Shown here one piece after another: positions 1-7,601 of a DNA stretch of 27,310 nucleotides (positions are counted from its first letter, which is position 1; every line of letters starts with the position of its first letter). The translations under genes and the position numbers were made by a program. The stretch comes from an uncultured Clostridium sp. (lineage in GTDB: Bacteria > Bacillota > Clostridia > Lachnospirales > Lachnospiraceae). Below the pieces are notes generated by a model. It did not search any database, was not told where the DNA came from, and saw only the letters and a list, made by a program, of their open reading frames with translations. The stretch spans positions 1-27,310 of the forward strand of contig CATWBR010000003.1 of the NCBI GenBank assembly GCA_958349075.1, written 5' to 3'.

Positions 1-45
1 CAAATTTGTCAAATAAAATATTAAGCATACAAAGGAGACGAAATC

Positions 46-1338
46 ATGAAACAGGACATGATTGTAATTCTGGATTTGGGCAGCACGGAGAATACGGTAA
101 TCGCCCGTCAGATCCGTGACATGGGAGTTTACAGTGAGATCCATCCCCACGATATCACCGTAGCCGAATTAGGAGCGCTGCAGAACGTAAAGGGAATTAT
201 TCTGAACGGCGGAGAAAACCGCGTTGTGGATGGTGCGGCCGTAGACGTAAGCCCGGAGATTTATAACTGCGGTTATCCCGTAATGTCAATCGATCATCCG
301 ACCGCCAAATGTGAGCAGCAGCTTTCAGAACTTCCGTCGGAAGAAGTGCTGAGAACATTTGTATTTGAGGCATGCAAGGCAGAGCCGAACTGGAATATGA
401 AAAATTTCATTGAGGACCAGGTGGAATTGATTAGAAAACAGGTTGGTGACAGGAAAGTCCTGCTCGCCCTTTCGGGCGGAGTGGATTCCTCCGTTGTTGC
501 AGCCCTGCTTATCAAGGCAATTGGCCGGCAGCTTGTATGTGTCCATGTCAACCACGGACTGATGCGTAAAAATGAATCCGAGAGCGTAATTGAAATTTTC
601 AGGAACCAGCTTCATGCGAACCTGATTTATGTCGATGCGACGGAGCGTTTCCTGGGTAAACTGGAGAACGTTTCGGATCCGGAGCAGAAGAGAAAGATTA
701 TCGGCGGAGAATTTATCCGTGTATTTGAGGAAGAAGCAAGGAAACTTGAGGGGATTGATTTTCTGGGTCAGGGGACAATCTATCCCGACATCATTGAGAG
801 CGGAACAAAGACGGCTAAGATGGTAAAATCCCATCATAATGTGGGCGGTCTTCCGGAAGATTTAAAATTTGAGCTGGTAGAGCCGTTAAAACAGTTATTT
901 AAAGATGAAGTGCGCGCCTGCGGCGTGGAACTGGGCCTTCCGGCGGGGATGGTTTACCGCCAGCCGTTCCCGGGACCGGGACTCGGCGTCCGCTGTCTGG
1001 GAGCCATTACACGCGACCGGCTGGAGGCAGTGAGAGAGTCGGATGCCATTCTCAGGGAAGAATTTGAAAAGGCGGGACTGGATAAGAAGGTATGGCAGTA
1101 TTTTACCGTTGTGCCGGATTTCAAATCCGTTGGTGTAAAACACAATGCCAGAAGCTTTGAATATATGGTTATCCTGCGTGCCATCAATACGATTGACGCC
1201 ATGAGTGCAACGATCGAGCGTGTGGACTGGGATGTGCTCCAGAGGATTACGGAGAGAATCCTGGCCGAGGTGGAGAATGTGAACAGGGTATGCTATGACA
1301 TGTCACCGAAGCCGCCGGCAACAATTGAGTTTGAATAA
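46..1338 (+). CDS. guaA: GMP synthase with a reduced, Cys-less amidotransferase domain
   Basis: This is a GMP synthase, which converts XMP, ATP and an ammonia source to GMP in the cytoplasm (last step of de novo guanine nucleotide synthesis). The ATP-pyrophosphatase half is intact: P-loop SGGVDSS at residues 143-149, QGTIYPD at 242-248, KSHHNVGGLP at 261-270, QPFPGPGLGVR at 306-316, and the C-terminal dimerisation end MSPKPPATIEFE. The protein is 430 aa, against about 510-525 aa in the family. The difference lies in the N-terminal GATase. Residues 1-80 align with the usual start (LDLGS, GVYSEIHP, GIILNGG), but where GICYG with the nucleophilic Cys is expected it reads SIDHP. The sequence then jumps to the domain exit (VLRTFVFEAC, NW), so the catalytic His/Glu segment is also gone. 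The start has AAAGGAG 9 bases upstream. It is probably ammonia-dependent or served by a separate glutaminase (inference). It may be a second guaA copy. Confidence 0.93.
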   Translation: MKQDMIVILDLGSTENTVIARQIRDMGVYSEIHPHDITVAELGALQNVKGIILNGGENRVVDGAAVDVSPEIYNCGYPVMSIDHPTAKCEQQLSELPSEEVLRTFVFEACKAEPNWNMKNFIEDQVELIRKQVGDRKVLLALSGGVDSSVVAALLIKAIGRQLVCVHVNHGLMRKNESESVIEIFRNQLHANLIYVDATERFLGKLENVSDPEQKRKIIGGEFIRVFEEEARKLEGIDFLGQGTIYPDIIESGTKTAKMVKSHHNVGGLPEDLKFELVEPLKQLFKDEVRACGVELGLPAGMVYRQPFPGPGLGVRCLGAITRDRLEAVRESDAILREEFEKAGLDKKVWQYFTVVPDFKSVGVKHNARSFEYMVILRAINTIDAMSATIERVDWDVLQRITERILAEVENVNRVCYDMSPKPPATIEFE

Positions 1339-1393
1339 TATCTGGAAAATAGATCAAGAAAGAATTCAAGAAGGTAAATAAAATGGTAAACAG

Positions 1394-1436
1394 AGAGCCG
1401 GAAAGGCGCCTGGGCGGCGTCTTCCCGGCTCTTAAT
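1394..1436 (+). terminator. Rho-independent terminator of guaA
   Basis: The arms AGAGCCGG (1394-1401) and CCGGCTCT (1425-1432) form a stem that extends inward with few mismatches (AAGGCGCC against GGCGTCTT). A short, interrupted T-rich run follows (TTAATTGTTT). It lies 55 bp after the guaA stop. It also abuts the broken end of the gene remnant on the opposite strand. Confidence 0.65.
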
Positions 1437-1520
1437 TGTTTCTATCTCATCAAAGGTTAACTTAAACGATTCACTTCCCGTCTGTTTCACAAATTCCCAT
1501 AAAGCATTGTATTTACTCAT
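1434..1520 (-). pseudogene. 5' remnant of a small clostridial hypothetical gene
   Basis: Reading leftward from 1520 there is a good ribosome binding site (AAAAGGGGG, about 6 bases from ATG) and 29 codons that look like real protein (MSKYNALWEF... LTFDEIETI). From memory, this matches the start of a widespread short clostridial hypothetical protein of roughly 70-90 aa, which normally continues into a segment with a conserved DHSFL-like stretch. Here the resemblance ends at position 1434, where the guaA terminator begins. The open frame then runs on antisense through the terminator and the end of guaA to 1293, giving residues without family character. I read it as a 3'-deleted gene whose tail was lost when guaA or its terminator was joined to it. 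The family assignment is recall only. Confidence 0.6.
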
Positions 1521-1577
1521 ATGATCCCCCTTTTATGCTATACTCGTTCTAATACTGATAAATTATACACCATATCA

Positions 1578-2483
1578 TTAAATCTCCACTTCCGTTGAAA
1601 ACGCCACAACCGCGCGCCCAAAGATTTGAACCTGAACCGGTTTTCCAGCCGATAGGGAAACCCTGACTTCCATACCGCCGGTTCTCCCAATTGCTTCACC
1701 CTGTACGATGTTAAATGAAAATTCTTCCTTTTGCGCATCTGCAAATCCAAGGTGTGCCAGATAGGCTCCCAGCGGTCCGTTGGCATTTCCGGTTACCGGA
1801 TCTTCCGGGATGCCGCCCGCCGGAGAGAACATTCTGCCGTGTACCATCGGATCGGCAACGGGATTGAGCGTAAAAACGTAATACCCGTTACAGCCGACTG
1901 CATTGCTTAATTTTGCCAGTGCGGGTAAATCGGGCCGCAGACTGTGGAGGCGATCCAGATCACGAATCCGTATCATCACTTTAGAATGTCCGGTTGATGC
2001 GATTGCCATAGGGACGTCGTCGGTAAGCTGGTCCATTTTAAGTCCCAGCGCTGCCATAATCTGTTCCTGATACTCGGCAGATAACGGCTCTTCTATCTTA
2101 ATTTCTCCCTGGGTCATGGCAATCCGGTAATCGTCATCCTCACGGTAAATATCGACAGGGAGAATTCCGGTTCCCGTTTTCTGAAATACCCGGTTGTGGC
2201 CCTGCATATTTTTTTCCAGAGCATTGGCATAATGTGCGGCAATAGTAGCGTGGCCGCAGATAGGCACTTCCATAGTTGGGGTGAAAAAGCGCACGTGCAT
2301 GTCACAGTCTTCGCAGTTTTCCGTGAAAATAAATGCGGTCTCCGAATTGTTGAGTTCCCGGGCAATCTGCTGCATTTGTAAAGGGGTCAGACCGTCGGCA
2401 TTTGTGATGACTCCGGCCGGATTTCCGGTGAATCGTTTTGTTGTAAAAGAATCAATTTGGTATAAACGGTAGATTTTTCCCAT
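1578..2483 (-). CDS. PhzF-family isomerase / phenazine biosynthesis-like protein
   Basis: This 301-aa protein has the PhzF fold (diaminopimelate-epimerase-like, two-lobed, cytoplasmic). Visible family motifs in order are: FTGNPAGV (residues 18-25); NNSETAFIF with the catalytic Glu at 48 (E45 in Pseudomonas PhzF); CGHATIAAHYA; STGHSKVMIRI; and EDPVTGNANGPLGAYL near the C-terminus. The length is normal. PhzF itself isomerises DHHA in phenazine synthesis, but most Firmicutes members have unknown substrates. There are no other phenazine genes in the window, so phenazine production should not be inferred. The start ATG is preceded by AGGAGGAGG, 6-9 bases away. It is transcribed alone, with its 3' end near the gene remnant at 1434-1520. 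Confidence 0.9.
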   Translation of the reverse strand: MGKIYRLYQIDSFTTKRFTGNPAGVITNADGLTPLQMQQIARELNNSETAFIFTENCEDCDMHVRFFTPTMEVPICGHATIAAHYANALEKNMQGHNRVFQKTGTGILPVDIYREDDDYRIAMTQGEIKIEEPLSAEYQEQIMAALGLKMDQLTDDVPMAIASTGHSKVMIRIRDLDRLHSLRPDLPALAKLSNAVGCNGYYVFTLNPVADPMVHGRMFSPAGGIPEDPVTGNANGPLGAYLAHLGFADAQKEEFSFNIVQGEAIGRTGGMEVRVSLSAGKPVQVQIFGRAVVAFSTEVEI

Positions 2484-2638
2484 GCAGGCCTCCTCCTGAT
2501 ATGAGCTGCGGTTTGGTAGTGAGAGGGTGATTATAAATTACTGCTATTATAAATCCGGGAAGGAATCACTGCAAGAGCGGTTTATGGAATAGGATATCAT
2601 CCGGCCTGTGCCGGGGTGTCTGCCGGGCAGGTTATTAC

Positions 2639-3982
2639 TTACAGATACTGTTTCCTGTACCGGAAAAACATAAACGCGGACAGAAAAAGCGCCGTCAGTT
2701 CCGCCGCCGGGTTTGCCAGCCAGGCGCCGTTTATTCCGAGTACGGCCGGTAAGATGAGCATGGCGGCCACCATGAAGATAAAGGAGCGGGTGAACGCTAA
2801 GAGCGCGGAGATAAATCCATTCGACAGTGCAGTAAACATGCTGCTGGCGAAGATGTTAAAGCCGATGAACAATAGCGCCAGGGAACAGATCCGGTTGCCG
2901 GTTACGGCAAGACCGAAGACGGAGTTATCCGGCCTGACAAAAACAGATACAAGGGGTCTTGTAGCCGCAATGGACAGAACCATGGATAAGACCGAGACGC
3001 TCCCTATTATCTTTAAACTCGTCTTGATTAGGGATTTGAGTTTTATATGGTTTTTTTCGCCGTAATAGAAACTGATCATCGGAGCAACCCCGTATGCGTA
3101 ACCTGTATAAATAGAACCGGCGAACATCAGCACATACATGATAATGGTAATCGCGGCAACACCGTCTTCACCGGCATATTTCAGCATAATCCAGTTAAAC
3201 ATCATGGTGACGATTCCCGTGACAAGGGAGGTGGCCATTTCGGAGGAACCATTGGATGCCGCCTTGAAGAGAACTTCAGGCCGGAAAACCGGTTTTTTAA
3301 AGTACAGCATATTCTTTTTGTCTGAAAAGATAAAAAGTCCGGCAATGGCCGTGACCGAATATCCCAGACCGGTTGCGATTGCCGCACCACTGATCCCCAT
3401 ATCGAACACGGCAATAAAAATATAATCCAGAGCGATATTCAGGATACCGCCCGCCGCGGTACAGATAAGTGAAATCTGGGATTTCCCAATGGCGATCATG
3501 TAAAGTGTAAAGTTATTCATCAGAAGAATCGGCACCGTAAAATGGAGATACTGCCCCAGGTAATCGGAGCAGTAACCGGAAACCTCCGGCGACAGCGACA
3601 TACTGCCGAAGATGGGCTGCATTACAGCGAGGCCCACGAGGTACATGATCAGGCCCACTGCCACATTGACCAGGATTAAAAATGTAAAGTCCTGCCTGGC
3701 TTCTTTGTTCAGCCCGGCGCCCATCTTTTTCATAATAACGGCGCTGCCTCCGGTTGCCAGCATCGTAGAGACGGCGGTTACCAGAGTGATGGCGGGCGCG
3801 GTCAGGTTGATGGCGGACAGGGCGCCCGTTCCGATGAGATTTGAGACGAACAGTCCGTCCACCATGGTATAAAAAGACATAAATACCGTCATGACGATGG
3901 TCGGCACGGCAAATTTCATTATATTTTTAAGCGTCACAGGTTTCTGGTAGACGTTGTCAGTCTGTAAGTTCTTGGTATTCAC
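2639..3982 (-). CDS. MATE family multidrug/metabolite exporter (first of three)
   Basis: A 447-aa polytopic membrane protein with the 12-helix MATE layout. The first helix motif FAVPTIVMTVFMSFYTMVDGLFVSNLIGTGALSAINL is typical of the MepA-like branch. The second half repeats the pattern, with an N-lobe/C-lobe junction near residue 225. MATE proteins export cationic or aromatic compounds against Na+ or H+. The start is GTG at 3982, with GGAGG 8 bases upstream; no better ATG precedes it. The gene is divergent from a BmrR-like regulator at 4138, and the promoter between them is of MerR type. An inducer of that regulator is therefore the likely signal, and perhaps the transported compound. The substrate cannot be read from sequence. 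Confidence 0.93.
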   Translation of the reverse strand: MNTKNLQTDNVYQKPVTLKNIMKFAVPTIVMTVFMSFYTMVDGLFVSNLIGTGALSAINLTAPAITLVTAVSTMLATGGSAVIMKKMGAGLNKEARQDFTFLILVNVAVGLIMYLVGLAVMQPIFGSMSLSPEVSGYCSDYLGQYLHFTVPILLMNNFTLYMIAIGKSQISLICTAAGGILNIALDYIFIAVFDMGISGAAIATGLGYSVTAIAGLFIFSDKKNMLYFKKPVFRPEVLFKAASNGSSEMATSLVTGIVTMMFNWIMLKYAGEDGVAAITIIMYVLMFAGSIYTGYAYGVAPMISFYYGEKNHIKLKSLIKTSLKIIGSVSVLSMVLSIAATRPLVSVFVRPDNSVFGLAVTGNRICSLALLFIGFNIFASSMFTALSNGFISALLAFTRSFIFMVAAMLILPAVLGINGAWLANPAAELTALFLSAFMFFRYRKQYL

Positions 3983-4027
3983 AAGTATTTCCTCCGTAAT
4001 TGATTGTTGCCGGTTGGCACATATAGT

Positions 4028-4058
4028 ATAATAGACCGTACAGTTACTGTACGGTCAA
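4028..4058 (-). promoter_or_regulatory. MerR-type promoter/operator for the MATE gene at 2639-3982
   Basis: Reading the minus strand, -35 TTGACC (4053-4058) and -10 TATTAT (4028-4033) are separated by exactly 19 bp. The spacer is filled by a perfect dyad: GACCGTACAG (4034-4043), TTA, CTGTACGGTC (4047-4056). An over-long 19-bp spacer with a central dyad is the hallmark of promoters that MerR-family activators untwist. The regulator gene lies divergently at 4138. The -10 box is about 45 bp from the MATE start codon. Confidence 0.88.
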
Positions 4059-4137
4059 GCAAAAAAAAGGTTTTTCGATAAATGAAAGTATTTGCTGATG
4101 TTTAACGCCACCGGCAAATGACGGAAGGAGTGGTAAA

Positions 4138-4956
4138 ATGTCTAAAAATCAGAATACGCAGTTCACGATAGGGCAGTTTGCGGCCCTGCACGGAATCAAT
4201 AAGAAGACGTTAATGTGGTATGATGAAATCGATCTGTTTAAACCTGCCGCAATCAAAGAAAACGGATACCGGTACTATACGTATTACCAGAGTCCCGTTC
4301 TGGAGACAATCCTGATGCTGCGGGAACTGAACGTTTCCATCGGGGAGATCAGTGAATTCATGAAACTGCGGTCACCCTTCCGTTTAAAGGAACTTATGGA
4401 AGAAAAGATCAAAGAGGTGGATAAAACAGTGAATCACTTAAAGCAGCTCAAAAAGACGCTGACCGCCCGGAAAGAGGAGATGTCTTTTCTGCTCTCACTG
4501 GATCTTTCGGACATCACCATTGTGGAAAAAGAAATGCGTTTTATCGCAGTTGTGGATATCCCGCAGGGAATGTCTTTTGAAAAAGAGATTGAGATGATGA
4601 TTGAGGAGGCCGGAAAATATCAGTTGTCGAAGCTGCATGACGCGGAATACGGCTCCATGATTTCCGTGGAAAATTTGTGCAGCGGTAAGGTAAATGAATA
4701 TTCCGGTATGTTTATGAGGATACCGAACCCGTCGGAACGAAAAGGACTCCGGATACAGCCGGCGGGCAGGTATTTAACGGCGTATTACAAAGGAAACTGG
4801 GACGGGATCGCCGGGAAATATAAAGAACTGCTGGCATACGCAAAGGACAGGGGCCTTAAATTATGCGGCTATGCCTATGAGACCGGGATAAATGAGCTTG
4901 TGATTAATTCGATTGACGAATATGTGACGCAGATAGAAATACTGACGGAAAAATAA
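4138..4956 (+). CDS. MerR family regulator with BmrR/GyrI-like effector domain
   Basis: A 272-aa transcription activator. Residues 9-75 form the winged HTH (FTIGQFAALHGINKKTLMWYDEIDLF, then ENGYRYYTYYQ). Residues 78-120 form the dimerising helix, rich in Lys and Glu. Residues 125-270 look like a GyrI-like ligand-binding domain (IVEKEMRFIAVVDIPQ ... PAGRYLTAYYKGNW ... AYETGINEL... YVTQIEI), as in the multidrug sensor BmrR. The start at 4138 has GGAAGGAG 9 bases upstream. It is divergent from the MATE exporter, and the shared intergenic region carries a MerR operator, so it most likely activates the exporter when it binds a drug-like compound. No terminator is seen before the sigma factor at 5022, so read-through is possible. 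Confidence 0.93.
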   Translation: MSKNQNTQFTIGQFAALHGINKKTLMWYDEIDLFKPAAIKENGYRYYTYYQSPVLETILMLRELNVSIGEISEFMKLRSPFRLKELMEEKIKEVDKTVNHLKQLKKTLTARKEEMSFLLSLDLSDITIVEKEMRFIAVVDIPQGMSFEKEIEMMIEEAGKYQLSKLHDAEYGSMISVENLCSGKVNEYSGMFMRIPNPSERKGLRIQPAGRYLTAYYKGNWDGIAGKYKELLAYAKDRGLKLCGYAYETGINELVINSIDEYVTQIEILTEK

Positions 4957-4968
4957 TTTTAAATTATC

Positions 4969-4995
4969 TGTAACGAAACAGGGAAAATCCGGATT
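4969..4995 (+). promoter_or_regulatory. Possible ECF-type autoregulatory promoter
   Basis: TGTAAC (4969-4974) and CGGATT (4990-4995) are separated by 15 bp just upstream of the ECF sigma gene. The AAC-containing -35 and CGxx-like -10 resemble promoters used by ECF sigma factors, which often drive their own genes. The match is short and was judged by eye only. Confidence 0.3.
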
Positions 4996-5021
4996 AATAA
5001 GGTGAAAGGGGGGAAGCTGCC

Positions 5022-5504
5022 GTGCATGACATGGATGAGATTTATGATAAATATGCCAGAATGGTCTATAAGTTTCTGCTGGCCAGGACGGGAAACCGGG
5101 ATTTGGCCGAAGAATTGACACAGGAAACATTTTACCGTGCAGTTTATTCCCTGAAAACTTATGACGGCACATGCAGAGTCTCCACCTGGCTGTGCCAGAT
5201 TGCAAAACATGTCTGGATGCAGGAACTGGAGAAACGAAAAAAATATCAGGCGGACGAACTGCCGGATGACCTCATTTTTGAGGGAGCCGGGGCTGAGGAA
5301 ACGGTACTGATGGCAGAGAGGAAGCTTGCCCTGATGAAAAAACTTCACCAGGTGAAAGAACCGGCGAGAGAGGTAATGTACCTTCGGATATTCGGTGAAC
5401 TGAGCTTTGGGGAAATAGGCGAGATAATGGGGCAGAGCGAAACCTGGGCCAGAGTTACCTTTTACAGGGGAAAGAAGGAATTGATGAAAGGAGAGAAGAC
5501 ATGA
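5022..5504 (+). CDS. ECF-type RNA polymerase sigma factor
   Basis: A 160-aa sigma-70 family factor of the extracytoplasmic function class. Region 2 covers about residues 5-70 (IYDKYARMVYKFLLARTGNRDLAEELTQETFYRAVYSL, then STWLCQIAKHVWMQ). Region 4 covers about 100-153 (EPAREVMYLRIFGELSFGEIGEIMGQSETWARVTFYRGKKEL), the -35-binding HTH. There is no region 1 or 3, as expected. The start is GTG at 5022, with a purine-rich AAAGGGGGG 8 bases before. An ATG three codons in is possible but worse spaced. The gene overlaps the anti-sigma gene by 4 bases (ATGA), so the pair is translationally coupled. It would redirect RNA polymerase to a small stress regulon when the anti-sigma releases it. Confidence 0.93.
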   Translation: MHDMDEIYDKYARMVYKFLLARTGNRDLAEELTQETFYRAVYSLKTYDGTCRVSTWLCQIAKHVWMQELEKRKKYQADELPDDLIFEGAGAEETVLMAERKLALMKKLHQVKEPAREVMYLRIFGELSFGEIGEIMGQSETWARVTFYRGKKELMKGEKT

Positions 5505-6397
5505 AGCGTGAAATCGATTGTAAGATCATACAGGATCTGCTCCCCCTTTACGTTGACGGGCTCACTTCCGATTCCAGTAACCAGGCTGTTAAGGAACATC
5601 TGGAGAAATGTCCGGAGTGCCGGAGCATACTGGAAAAGCTGGAGATGCCGATGGGGGAACCGGATGGAGCGGAGGTTAAAGAGCTGGACTTTTTGAAGAC
5701 GCTCAGGAGGAAGAATAAACGGATGCTCCGGGCGGCGGCAATTCTTCTCGGTGTTATACTGGCGGCAATTTTAGCGGCCGCAGTGAAAGTGTTTGTGGTG
5801 GGAATGCCGGTAAGCCCGGAGTCTGTCACATATGAATGCAGTTACGATGAGGAAAAGGGCGAGCTGACCGTACATGGAGTCATCAACCTTAATATGACGG
5901 AGTTCAGCGGCTTAAGTTTCAAAGAAGATCCCACCTACGTAGGGGTAATGAACCTGGAGGTACGGGGAGCAGATCGCTTTTTCTACGATAAAAAGTACAG
6001 GACGGAGTTTACCGGAACGGTAAAAATCCCTGATGACGGAAATGACTGGAGGGTGGATCTGGTCGGGCCCAGCTATCAGAGAATTACGGTATGGGACAGT
6101 TTCCGTTTTGAGGACTTATCGGAAGCGGAAAAACAGGAATATCTGGAGGGAGAGACGCATGTGACCTCGGAAGAAGTGAGAAAAATAGAGCCGGGGATGA
6201 CGGCCGGTGAGGTACAGGAACTGTTAGGGACAACGGCAGCTTTATACGAAGGAGGTTCTCTGGATTATTCACTGAACTATATTGTGGATGAAGAGTATCT
6301 GATAGAAATCGTTTTTTCCACCCTGGATGAGCAACAGCCCTGCGGGCTGACAGGAGATGAGATCCTGGCGGATAAAATACCGAAGGGAGAAAAATAA
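5501..6397 (+). CDS. Membrane anti-sigma factor with zinc-finger domain and SmpA/OmlA-like tail
   Basis: A 298-aa partner of the sigma factor. The N-terminal cytoplasmic domain has the zf-HC2 / ZAS pattern: Cys7 and H33-x3-C37-x2-C40 (HLEKCPEC). One transmembrane helix spans about residues 76-101. The remaining 195 residues should be outside the cell. Residues 228-243 read KIEPGMTAGEVQELLG, the signature seen in SmpA/OmlA and BLIP-like folds, which suggests the extracellular part ends in such a domain. The start codon overlaps the sigma stop (ATGA). By family logic it holds the sigma factor at the membrane until an envelope signal triggers release or proteolysis. The signal cannot be read from the sequence. 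Confidence 0.88.
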   Translation: MKREIDCKIIQDLLPLYVDGLTSDSSNQAVKEHLEKCPECRSILEKLEMPMGEPDGAEVKELDFLKTLRRKNKRMLRAAAILLGVILAAILAAAVKVFVVGMPVSPESVTYECSYDEEKGELTVHGVINLNMTEFSGLSFKEDPTYVGVMNLEVRGADRFFYDKKYRTEFTGTVKIPDDGNDWRVDLVGPSYQRITVWDSFRFEDLSEAEKQEYLEGETHVTSEEVRKIEPGMTAGEVQELLGTTAALYEGGSLDYSLNYIVDEEYLIEIVFSTLDEQQPCGLTGDEILADKIPKGEK

Positions 6398-6416
6398 AGG
6401 TACCCCTTGTCAAGAA

Positions 6417-6465
6417 CATCAAAAAAGGCGTTAATCCATTTCATGGATTGATGCCTTTTTTGATG
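6417..6465. terminator. Strong bidirectional terminator after the sigma/anti-sigma operon
   Basis: A near-perfect long hairpin: CATCAAAAAAGGC (6417-6429) pairs with GCCTTTTTTGATG (6453-6465). An inner stem, AATCCAT/ATGGATT, closes the loop. Flanking A and T tracts allow termination in both directions, which would isolate the sigma operon from the LysR gene converging on it. Confidence 0.88.
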
Positions 6466-6577
6466 TCCTGACAGTTAGGCACGGCCTCTCTTTTCTGTGT
6501 CTTACTTTCAGGGTAAAGTTTATCCCTTTTTCGGGAACGTGCATGCCGCGTCAAAGAAAATTCGGATGCAGCGGGAG

Positions 6578-6608
6578 CCGTGCAGCAGCACGAGAGCTTC
6601 GCATGCGG
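6578..6608. repeat. REP-like GC-rich intergenic element, copy A
   Basis: The core reads CCGTGC-AGCAGCACG, then GCTTCGCATGC. The same ordered words recur at 15561-15588 (CCGTGC, AGCAACACG, CTTCGCGATGC). The two copies sit in otherwise unrelated intergenic regions, which suggests a dispersed palindromic element rather than gene-specific control. A companion GCATGCCGCG lies at 6541-6550 and can pair with GCATGCGG at 6601. The match is by eye and imperfect. Confidence 0.35.
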
Positions 6609-6615
6609 AACTGTT

Positions 6616-7536
6616 TCAGAATCCCTTCTGAAATTCCGTCTGGAAGGCCTTAATGAATCCCTTCAGCGGTTTTGTCAGAAATGCCATCTGGTGAACGGCG
6701 ATTGACAGGGTATTAGTGACATCCAAACCATTTACGCGGAAGGACTGCAGCTGATTATCCGGCGGCATGGTACAGTTCAATTCTTTTATTTTAGACAATA
6801 CGGTTTTTGGACTGAAGCATACCCCCAGATCCTGTGAAGCGAGGATCATCTGAAGTTCATAATCAGAGATGGTCACGGATTCGGTAAGAGCGATTCCGGT
6901 ATTGTCACAGAACATATTTATTTTTTGACGGATCCGGCTGTTGTTGGGAGAGAGCAGGAACGGAAAAGAGGTAAGATCCTTTGGGAAAATGATGCCGCCT
7001 TCCGGCCTCAGGCCTCTGCTTTTTAAAAGATTTGTGCTGGCTACAAAGTAGATCGGTTCGTTTTCCAGAGGAATGATTTTGAATTCCGGGGCAGACGGAA
7101 CATCAACGCCAAAAAAAGCATCAAGTTCGCCGTTACGAAGCATTTTTTCATTTGCGATCATGTTCTGATAATGGTAGTTCACATAAACGCCGGGAAAGTC
7201 GGTGAAGAAGGTTTTCATGATTCTCGGCAGAAGAAACCGGGCACGGGTAGGATGGATGCCAATATTTAATTGCCCCAGAGTTTCATCTTCGATTTCTTTG
7301 AGTCTTGAGCTGAGTCCCTGTTCCAGAATACTGATCTGCTGTTGGGTCCGGTACAGAGCTTCACCGGCCGGTGTCAGACTAAAATGAGGATAACGGACAA
7401 ATAAAGTACCGTATTCTTTTTCTAAACGCTTCATGTGATTGCTCAAATTTTGGGGCGATATGTACAGTTGTTCGGCAGCACGGATGATACTCTGTTCTTT
7501 CGCAATCAACATAAAATATTGAAGAGAAGTAGTCAT
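6616..7536 (-). CDS. LysR family transcriptional regulator
   Basis: A 306-aa LysR-type regulator. The HTH lies at about residues 1-60 (LQYFMLIAKEQSIIRAAEQLYISPQNLSNHMKRLEKEYGTLFV). A linker helix covers about 60-90, and a periplasmic-binding-protein-like effector domain follows to the end (LNIGIHPTRARFLLPRIM...). The start ATG at 7536 has AAAGGA upstream. It is divergently transcribed from the CoA-transferase/carrier/lyase genes beginning at 7812, the standard arrangement for a LysR protein that activates the neighbouring catabolic operon in response to its substrate or a CoA intermediate. The 275-bp gap between them holds candidate sites. A TTCAGAA/TTCTGAA dyad (6616-6633) covers its last codons. 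Confidence 0.93.
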   Translation of the reverse strand: MTTSLQYFMLIAKEQSIIRAAEQLYISPQNLSNHMKRLEKEYGTLFVRYPHFSLTPAGEALYRTQQQISILEQGLSSRLKEIEDETLGQLNIGIHPTRARFLLPRIMKTFFTDFPGVYVNYHYQNMIANEKMLRNGELDAFFGVDVPSAPEFKIIPLENEPIYFVASTNLLKSRGLRPEGGIIFPKDLTSFPFLLSPNNSRIRQKINMFCDNTGIALTESVTISDYELQMILASQDLGVCFSPKTVLSKIKELNCTMPPDNQLQSFRVNGLDVTNTLSIAVHQMAFLTKPLKGFIKAFQTEFQKGF

Positions 7537-7601
7537 GAGGAATTCCTTTCTTTAACTTCAGTAAGATATTGTTCTATGTTTTATCGTACCACGAAGCGAT
7601 G

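Noticed and set aside
1..45. Purine riboswitch ahead of guaA
   Set aside because: Only 45 bases of upstream sequence are in the window and they show only a ribosome binding site. Nothing can be concluded.
325..837. A 170-codon open frame on the strand opposite guaA
   Set aside because: It lies wholly antisense to conserved GuaA motifs, has no ribosome binding site and its residues show no family character. It is a shadow of guaA codon use.
1578..2483. Phenazine biosynthesis locus suggested by the PhzF protein
   Set aside because: No other phz genes are present, and PhzF-like proteins are common in bacteria that make no phenazines.
2590..2638. Terminator for the MATE gene ending at 2639
   Set aside because: A small CCGGC/GCCGG stem exists, but no T-run follows in the minus direction, so it was not listed as a terminator.
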